NCBI RefSeq assembly: GCF_001676655.1
Contig: NZ_LZDB01000002.1
Coordinates: forward strand, 806,001 to 870,000
Source of the DNA: Perlucidibaca aquatica
GTDB taxonomy: Bacteria; Pseudomonadota; Gammaproteobacteria; Pseudomonadales; Moraxellaceae
Direction of reading: 5' to 3'
Length of the DNA stretch: 64,000 nucleotides
The notes under the pieces are model-generated. The model searched no databases. It was not told the origin of the DNA and was given only the letters and a program-made list of their open reading frames with translations. A program made the position numbers and the translations under genes. Position 1 is the stretch's first letter; every line of letters starts with the position of its first letter. Below are positions 59,139-64,000 of the stretch, in pieces.

Positions 59139-59486
59139 GCTGCAACACCGTGGGCGACGCATTATCCTTATCTAAGTTGGCTTGATAAGCCTTCGTAGTA
59201 GTCGTTGTTGAGTCTGTGCGCTATTCGGCTAATGAATAAGTCGGTGTAACGCATGCTTGCTCACTATTTGGCTCGATGGCATGCTTAGTACCAGTGAGTT
59301 TGCGGCAATTGTCGGCAGGGAATGCTGTTTTAGGTTTTTCAAGCCCTGAAAGGATTGATGCCTCTCCTCTCCCTCCGGTGTTATGCAGCAGTCTGGAATT
59401 ATTACGCAGCAGTGATTGCTTTATAAACCAAGTTATACATTCCAAAAGTCTAAGTACTACCCCCCCTTTCAAATTAGGCGCCCCCT
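59139..59486. other. Stretch without a recognised gene
   Basis: These 348 bases have no convincing coding frame and read more AT-rich than the neighbours. I see a CAGCAGT pair in similar contexts (near 59385 and 59406) and a C7 run around 59461-59467, but no tRNA, terminator or clear promoter. It may be the scar of the decayed toxin-antitoxin locus and the leader of the next gene. Confidence 0.4.
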
Positions 59487-59945
59487 ATGCCATTCCTCAC
59501 CCTAGCCTTCAATGCCACTAACTACACTGCCCTTTTGGGCTGGCTAGTTCTGTTCAGCTTCCCGTTGTGGCCTGAGCACGGCCGCACGGTACTGCTGAGC
59601 TGCATCGTGGTTTTTTTGTGCCTCGCCTACAGCTACACCATTTTTGTGGGCAAGCGTCACGATGCGCCCGGCGAGCATCCGCACGGCGGCTTTTTATCGC
59701 TAAAGGGCGTGCTCAGTTTGTTTAAAACACCGCGAGTAGTGCTGGGTGGCTGGATACATTTCCTAGTCTTTGACTTAATGATCGGCCTCTTTATTGCCAC
59801 CGATGCTGCTTCGCGCGGCATGTCACATTGGCTACTGATACTAGCGTTGTTTCTCACCCTGATGTTTGGTCCGGCAGGTTTGCTGCTGTACCTTGCCATG
59901 CGCTTGCTCATCGGCAGTGATGTGAGTGGGATTGGCTTGATTTAA
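59487..59945 (+). CDS. ABA4-like (DUF4281) membrane protein
   Basis: A 152-residue protein with four likely helices (about 8-28, 33-52, 88-106 and 113-140). FKTPRVVLGGWIHFLVFDLMIGLFIATDAASRG with its WxHxxxxDxxxG pattern and LMFGPAGLLLYLAMR are landmarks of the ABA4-like/DUF4281 family, named after a plant neoxanthin-synthesis protein. Its role in bacteria is unknown. It follows the accessory stretch and precedes the DUF2834 gene by 54 bases. Confidence 0.8.
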   Translation: MPFLTLAFNATNYTALLGWLVLFSFPLWPEHGRTVLLSCIVVFLCLAYSYTIFVGKRHDAPGEHPHGGFLSLKGVLSLFKTPRVVLGGWIHFLVFDLMIGLFIATDAASRGMSHWLLILALFLTLMFGPAGLLLYLAMRLLIGSDVSGIGLI

Positions 59946-59999
59946 GGCCTTAAAGTGGCAATGCTCCCTGGTGTTAACAACTGCAGCAGGGCCCCTGTA

Positions 60000-60329
60000 A
60001 TGTCTGAAAAAACCTACTTTGCGCTATTGGCAGCCATTGCCACCCTGTTCAGTGTGTTCTTTGCGCTCACCGTGATTCCCGCGTTGATGCTCGATTGGGA
60101 CATCATTTCTGCGCTAGCCGCCGGCTTTGTGAACCCCTTCGCTGCGGGTTACTCGACCGATGTCATTCTGTGCTGGTGTGTGTTGGTGATCTGGGTTTTG
60201 TATGAGCGCAAAGCCAAAGGTATTCAACACGGCTGGGTGTGCCTGGTACTTGGCGCGGTTCCCGGTGTTGCGGTAGGTTTTGCCTTGTACTTAATTTTGC
60301 GCGCAAAACAACTGAGCCATCGCGAGTAA
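60000..60329 (+). CDS. DUF2834 membrane protein
   Basis: A 109-residue protein with three helices (YFALLAAIATLFSVFFALTVIPALML, DVILCWCVLVIWVLYE and WVCLVLGAVPGVAVGFALYLILRA). The NPFAAGYSTDVILCW segment is typical of DUF2834, a family of no known function often found beside the ABA4-like family. ATG 60000 is preferred to an upstream start at 59955. No clear ribosome site is seen. Confidence 0.75.
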   Translation: MSEKTYFALLAAIATLFSVFFALTVIPALMLDWDIISALAAGFVNPFAAGYSTDVILCWCVLVIWVLYERKAKGIQHGWVCLVLGAVPGVAVGFALYLILRAKQLSHRE

Positions 60330-60531
60330 TTAATTTCTGCTCATGAAAGCATAATCAACCGCTTACTTTGATAAGCGCTGATGGGCGGTTTGGACTGGTG
60401 GAAAAGACACGGCTATATCGCAGCGACTGGCGCGGGGATTAGCAGCAGCGACTCGGCATCCTGCGGTTGCGAATAGTCCGGCGTTTCGATGTAGTATCGT
60501 GACAACTTTAAGTCTAGGCGGTGCTAGAGAA

Positions 60532-61155
60532 ATGAAGCGTATTGAGTCCGTTGAACAGCTACGGAATTTGATTGGGCAGCCGCATTCATTGACCCAACAA
60601 AAAATTTCACCGGAGTTAACCCCTGAGGCTCGCGAGTTCATTGGCAAGAGCGCCTTGCTCTTTATGGCCAGCGCGGGCAGCTTGGATGAACTCACGGTAT
60701 CGCCCAAAGGTGACTTGCCCGGCTTCGTTCGTGTTTTGGACGACCATACCTTACTGATCCCCGAGCGTCCCGGTAATAAGCTCCTGCATGGTCTGTGCAA
60801 TATTCTGAGTACCGGCAGTATTGGTTTGCTCTTTGTAATCCCCGGCACGGAGGAAACCCTTCGCGTGAACGGGAGTGCTTCGCTGTATGAGGATGAAGAT
60901 ATTTGCCAGGACATGGCGGCCAACGGCAAACCTGCGTTGCTACTGATAAAAGTGGACGTGAAAGAGTGCTTTTTCCACTGTGCGAAGGCCTTTAAGCGCA
61001 GTAATGCGTGGCAACCCGCGAGCTGGCAAGCGCCCATGAAGATCAACTTCGGTAAACAAATTGCTCGAAATGCCGCGAGCGACAAGCTCAGCCGCGCCGC
61101 CATTGCTCTAGCGGTAGACGCGGCTGTGCAGGTCGATTACAAAATGAACTTATAA
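60532..61155 (+). CDS. FMN-binding PPOX-type flavoprotein
   Basis: A 207-residue protein of the pyridoxamine-5'-phosphate-oxidase-like split-barrel fold (MSMEG_1061-like group): LTPEAREFIGKSALLFMASAG, the FMN-contact segments DLPGFVRVLDDHTLLIPERPGNKLLHGLCNIL and SIGLLFVIPGTEETLRVNGSA, and VDVKECFFHCAKAFKRSNAW. Reaction and substrate are unknown. ATG 60532 follows AGAG; a GTG at 60499 would add 11 residues. Confidence 0.85.
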   Translation: MKRIESVEQLRNLIGQPHSLTQQKISPELTPEAREFIGKSALLFMASAGSLDELTVSPKGDLPGFVRVLDDHTLLIPERPGNKLLHGLCNILSTGSIGLLFVIPGTEETLRVNGSASLYEDEDICQDMAANGKPALLLIKVDVKECFFHCAKAFKRSNAWQPASWQAPMKINFGKQIARNAASDKLSRAAIALAVDAAVQVDYKMNL

Positions 61156-61188
61156 AATAGGCGGCGCTTGCAGTTGAGCGACAACCGC

Positions 61189-63852
61189 TCAATTCTCCGC
61201 TATTCGCGTCAGCGTCTCCCGCGTATCTGAAGACAACTCCCCCGCCAGCAGCCCATCAAGCGCCGCCAGCACCAAGCGTTGTCTGCTGTCATCCAACTTC
61301 CGCCAAATCCCAAACGCCCCCGCCAATCGCGAAGCCAACTGCGGGTTCCGGGCATCAATAGCAGCCACCTCACGCGCGAGCAGCGCATAACCCGCCCCAT
61401 CCGCCCGATGGAAAGCCACCGGATTGTTCCCCGCCAGCTGCGCGACCACGGCACGCACGCGGTTAGGCACCGTCCGGTCAAAATCAGGATGCGTCAACAG
61501 AGCATCTGCGATCTCAACCGCACCCGGCGCCGGCAGTGCCGCTTGCGTGGCAAACCACTGATCCAGCACCAGCGGTTCGTGACGCCAGCGTGCATGGAAC
61601 TGCGCCAGCGCCGGCTCGGAACCCGGCAATTGATGATGCACCAGCAAGCTCAGCGCACTCTGTTCCGCCGTCATGTGCGGCGCTGCACTCAGCCACTGCT
61701 GAGCGATAGCGCCCGCCTCTGCCGGCTCAAGTCGCGCCAGCGCATCCAGCGCCGTGCGGGCCAGCGAGCGGCCGGCGATGGCTTCAGCGTTGTACACATA
61801 AGGCTGCAGCATGACCCCGCGCGCCAGAATGCCACGCAGCGCTGGGGCCAGCGGCGTGCAAATCGCCAGCAACACCTGCTCACGAGCGGCATGCAACGCG
61901 GCCGGGTCATACACCGCCACCTGTTCGGCGAGATAGCCTAGGCTTGGCAATTCCAGCAGCTTCACAGCCAATGCCGGATCGCTGACCGCCAGGTCCGGCC
62001 ACATCGCCGCAAGGGCGTCAGCCAGAACACTGGAACGCTCGGCACGGGCACGCACATCGCCGCGACGAATCAGCTCCGCCAGCGCGACGATTTCGCGTAT
62101 CGCCAGCTCCTGCGCAGCGGCCCAGCGATTGAAACCATTGCTGTCTGCGCGCACCAGGCAGGCCAGCGCGGCATCATCGCAGGCGTAATCCACGCGCACC
62201 GGCGCGCTGAAGTCACGGAACAGCGACAGCACGGGCGCTTCAGCGACACCCGAGAACACCCAAGTCTGACTCGGCTGATCGAGCATGAGCAGGAAGTCAT
62301 CGCCAAGCTCGCCGTGCAAACCCACACTCAGCGCACCCTGCTCGCCGATCAGCCCCAGACGCACCGGAATCGGCAGCGGCTCCGGTTGCGGATGCCCTTC
62401 CAGCGCGGCCTGAGTCTGCGTCAAGGTCAGTGTCAGCGTTTGCGCGGCGGCATCCCAGACCGGCGATGCCGTGACTACCGGCGTGCCCGGCTGGCGATAC
62501 CAGCGCAGCCAGGTCGGCAGCCACTGCGCGAGGTCACGACCATTGGCCGCACCCAACGCGATCAGGAAGTCTTCGACCGTGGCAGCACGGCCATCGTTGT
62601 CAGCAAAATATTTGTCCGTGCCACGGCGGAAACCGTCGGCACCAAGCACGGTGTGCAGCATGCGCGCGATCTCGGCGCCCTTCTCGTACACGGTCATCGT
62701 GTAGAAATTGTTGATCTCAACGAACGACTCCGGGCGCACCGGATGCGCCAGCGGGCCGGCATCTTCGGCGAACTGGTGGGTGCGCAGGAAAGCGACATCC
62801 TCCAGTCGTTGCACGGCGGCGGAGAGCTGGTCGGCGGAGAACTGCTGGTCGCGGAAGACCGTGAAGCCCTCTTTCAGACAGAGCTGGAACCAGTCGCGAC
62901 AGGTCACGCGGTTACCGCTCCAGTTGTGGAAATACTCGTGCGCCACCACCGCCTCGACGCGCTGGAAGCCGGCGTCGGTGGTGGTCGCCGGGTGCGCGAG
63001 CACGCAGCTGGTGTTGAAGACGTTGAGGCCCTTGTTCTCCATCGCACCCATGTTGAAGTGCGATACCGCGACGATCATGTAGATGTCGAGGTCGTATTCG
63101 CAGCCGTACTTCTCCTCGTCCCAGCGCATGGAAGCCTTCAGCGACGCCATGGCGTGATGGCATTTGTCCTGATCCTGCGCGGCGGTAAAGATCTGCAGCG
63201 TCACTTCACGCCCCGAGCGCGTCACGAAGCGGTCTTCCAGCACAGCCAGATCGCCGGCAACCAGCGCAAACAGATAGCTCGGCTTCGGGTGCGGATCTTC
63301 CCAGGTGGCAAAATGACGGCCCGCATCCAGCTCGCCACGCACCACGCAGTTGCCGTTGGACAGCAGCACCGGGCACTGCGCCCGGTCGGCAATCACGGTC
63401 ACGCGGAACGGTGCCAGCACATCCGGCCGATCAGGATACAGCGTGATTTTGCGGAAGCCCTCGGCCTCGCATTGCGTGCAATACAGGCCATGCGAGCGAT
63501 ACAGCCCCTCCAGCGCGAGATTGCTGTCTGGGTAGATGCGCACCGTGCTGGTGAACACACCGGCATCCGTGGCGCCCGGAAACACCCACTGCTCGCCGGC
63601 CCAATGCCAGTCGTCCGCTGTCAGAGGCTGACCATCCCAGGCCAGCGCCAGCAACTCCAGATCCGCACCGAGCAGAACCAATGGCGCATCGGCGGGAGCC
63701 GAGGGGTGTCGTTGCAGCTGAAGCGTGGCGTGCACTTCGGCACAGCCCGGCAGCAGTTCTACGGTAAATTCGGCTTGCAACACCTGATACGCCGGCACCT
63801 GATAATCCTTGAGAAAGATCTTCTCGCCGCCAGCGGGTAATTCGATTTTCAT
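61189..63852 (-). CDS. pepN: Aminopeptidase N
   Basis: An M1-family zinc aminopeptidase of 887 residues. The exopeptidase motif GAMENKGLNVFN is at 269-280, and the zinc site HEYFHNWSGNR at 305-315 with the third ligand Glu328 in LKEGFTVFRDQ. The N-terminal saddle domain begins IFLKDYQVPAYQVL, typical of PepN. The C-terminal helical cap is complete. PepN does most cytosolic trimming of N-terminal residues from peptides. Its ATG overlaps the stop of the DUF2797 gene (ATGA), as in Pseudomonas where the two adjoin. Confidence 0.96.
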   Translation of the reverse strand: MKIELPAGGEKIFLKDYQVPAYQVLQAEFTVELLPGCAEVHATLQLQRHPSAPADAPLVLLGADLELLALAWDGQPLTADDWHWAGEQWVFPGATDAGVFTSTVRIYPDSNLALEGLYRSHGLYCTQCEAEGFRKITLYPDRPDVLAPFRVTVIADRAQCPVLLSNGNCVVRGELDAGRHFATWEDPHPKPSYLFALVAGDLAVLEDRFVTRSGREVTLQIFTAAQDQDKCHHAMASLKASMRWDEEKYGCEYDLDIYMIVAVSHFNMGAMENKGLNVFNTSCVLAHPATTTDAGFQRVEAVVAHEYFHNWSGNRVTCRDWFQLCLKEGFTVFRDQQFSADQLSAAVQRLEDVAFLRTHQFAEDAGPLAHPVRPESFVEINNFYTMTVYEKGAEIARMLHTVLGADGFRRGTDKYFADNDGRAATVEDFLIALGAANGRDLAQWLPTWLRWYRQPGTPVVTASPVWDAAAQTLTLTLTQTQAALEGHPQPEPLPIPVRLGLIGEQGALSVGLHGELGDDFLLMLDQPSQTWVFSGVAEAPVLSLFRDFSAPVRVDYACDDAALACLVRADSNGFNRWAAAQELAIREIVALAELIRRGDVRARAERSSVLADALAAMWPDLAVSDPALAVKLLELPSLGYLAEQVAVYDPAALHAAREQVLLAICTPLAPALRGILARGVMLQPYVYNAEAIAGRSLARTALDALARLEPAEAGAIAQQWLSAAPHMTAEQSALSLLVHHQLPGSEPALAQFHARWRHEPLVLDQWFATQAALPAPGAVEIADALLTHPDFDRTVPNRVRAVVAQLAGNNPVAFHRADGAGYALLAREVAAIDARNPQLASRLAGAFGIWRKLDDSRQRLVLAALDGLLAGELSSDTRETLTRIAEN

Positions 63853-64000
63853 AGCACAGTCACTTCCCACTCATGGCCGGTGTACTTGCGCACATTCAGC
63901 ACGCCGGTATCAAACAGCAAATATTGACCCTTGATGCCGGTCAGCACACCCACTGCCGGCTCCTTGTCCGGGCTGAACGACTTCGCCTTCACGGCAAACT
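63849..64000 (-). CDS. DUF2797 protein, C-terminal part
   Basis: The minus-strand frame enters from the right edge and ends with TGA at 63851-63849. The visible 49 residues read FAVKAKSFSPDKEPAVGVLTGIKGQYLLFDTGVLNVRKYTGHEWEVTVL, the C-terminal end of the DUF2797 family, whose function is unknown. It overlaps the pepN start codon by three bases (ATGA in total four), so the genes are coupled. The start lies outside the window. Confidence 0.8.
   Translation of the reverse strand, partial: FAVKAKSFSPDKEPAVGVLTGIKGQYLLFDTGVLNVRKYTGHEWEVTVL

Noticed and set aside
60363-61103. A 246-codon minus-strand frame opposite the FMN-binding protein
   Set aside because: The plus-strand frame has clear family motifs and a ribosome site; this one is its shadow.
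61174-61192. Hairpin TTGAGCG-ACAAC-CGCTCAA as a terminator between the FMN protein and pepN
   Set aside because: The stem is only 7 bp and no T run follows on either strand.
62314-63840. A 508-codon open frame opposite pepN
   Set aside because: Antisense shadow of pepN with Arg/His-rich, low-complexity composition.

Overview
This window looks like the chromosome of a gammaproteobacterium of the Pseudomonadales, most like Moraxellaceae and relatives. The evidence is the fused tyrA-aroA gene inside a gyrA-serC-pheA-hisC-tyrA/aroA-cmk-rpsA supraoperon, the smc-zipA-ligA order, an AcnD/PrpF-type methylcitrate cluster, a fused RlmKL, and a mupP-like gene after ubiG. Genus is not decidable by eye. 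Coding density is high, and I see no rRNA, tRNA, CRISPR array or insertion sequence.

Layout. 1-480: start of a FadL-like porin running off the left edge. 600-13000 (minus strand): gyrA, serC, pheA, hisC, tyrA-aroA, cmk, rpsA, ihfB, lapA, pyrF, with an rpsA leader and a strong terminator between rpsA and ihfB. 13100-15320 (plus): ubiG, mupP-like gene, SDR. 15320-21120 (minus): DUF2721, rluB, scpB, scpA, trpS, yciO, rnm. 21180-23265 (plus): yciB, yciI, MnmC(o)-like oxidase. 23265-31045 (minus): SLT-domain lipoprotein, ligA, zipA, smc, GntR regulator. ScpA/ScpB and SMC are the parts of one condensin.

31250-33392 (plus): a siroheme sulfite/nitrite reductase and its DUF934 partner. They meet a Fur-controlled iron locus head-on: a catecholate-type TonB receptor, an FMN alpha-hydroxy-acid dehydrogenase, PiuC, TonB, ExbB, ExbD and a PepSY membrane protein. 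40808-48362 (minus): methylcitrate cycle cluster GntR-prpB-prpC-acnD-prpF. It is interrupted between acnD and prpF by a ParDE toxin-antitoxin pair and a hairpin repeat. Then come a UMF1-type MFS protein with KtrA/KtrB, an MltB-type transglycosylase, a metallo-beta-lactamase-fold protein, a small thioredoxin-fold protein, rlmKL and pyrD.

57700-61160 is the accessory stretch: a second hairpin repeat with the same core, a VapBC pair, a decayed third toxin-antitoxin locus (frameshifted antitoxin, headless toxin), about 350 bases without a gene, and three small genes of uncharacterised families (ABA4-like, DUF2834, FMN-binding). The window ends with pepN and the 3' end of a DUF2797 gene. The points most worth a second look are the paired hairpin repeats beside toxin-antitoxin loci, the interrupted prp cluster, and the unusual hydroxy-acid dehydrogenase in the iron locus.
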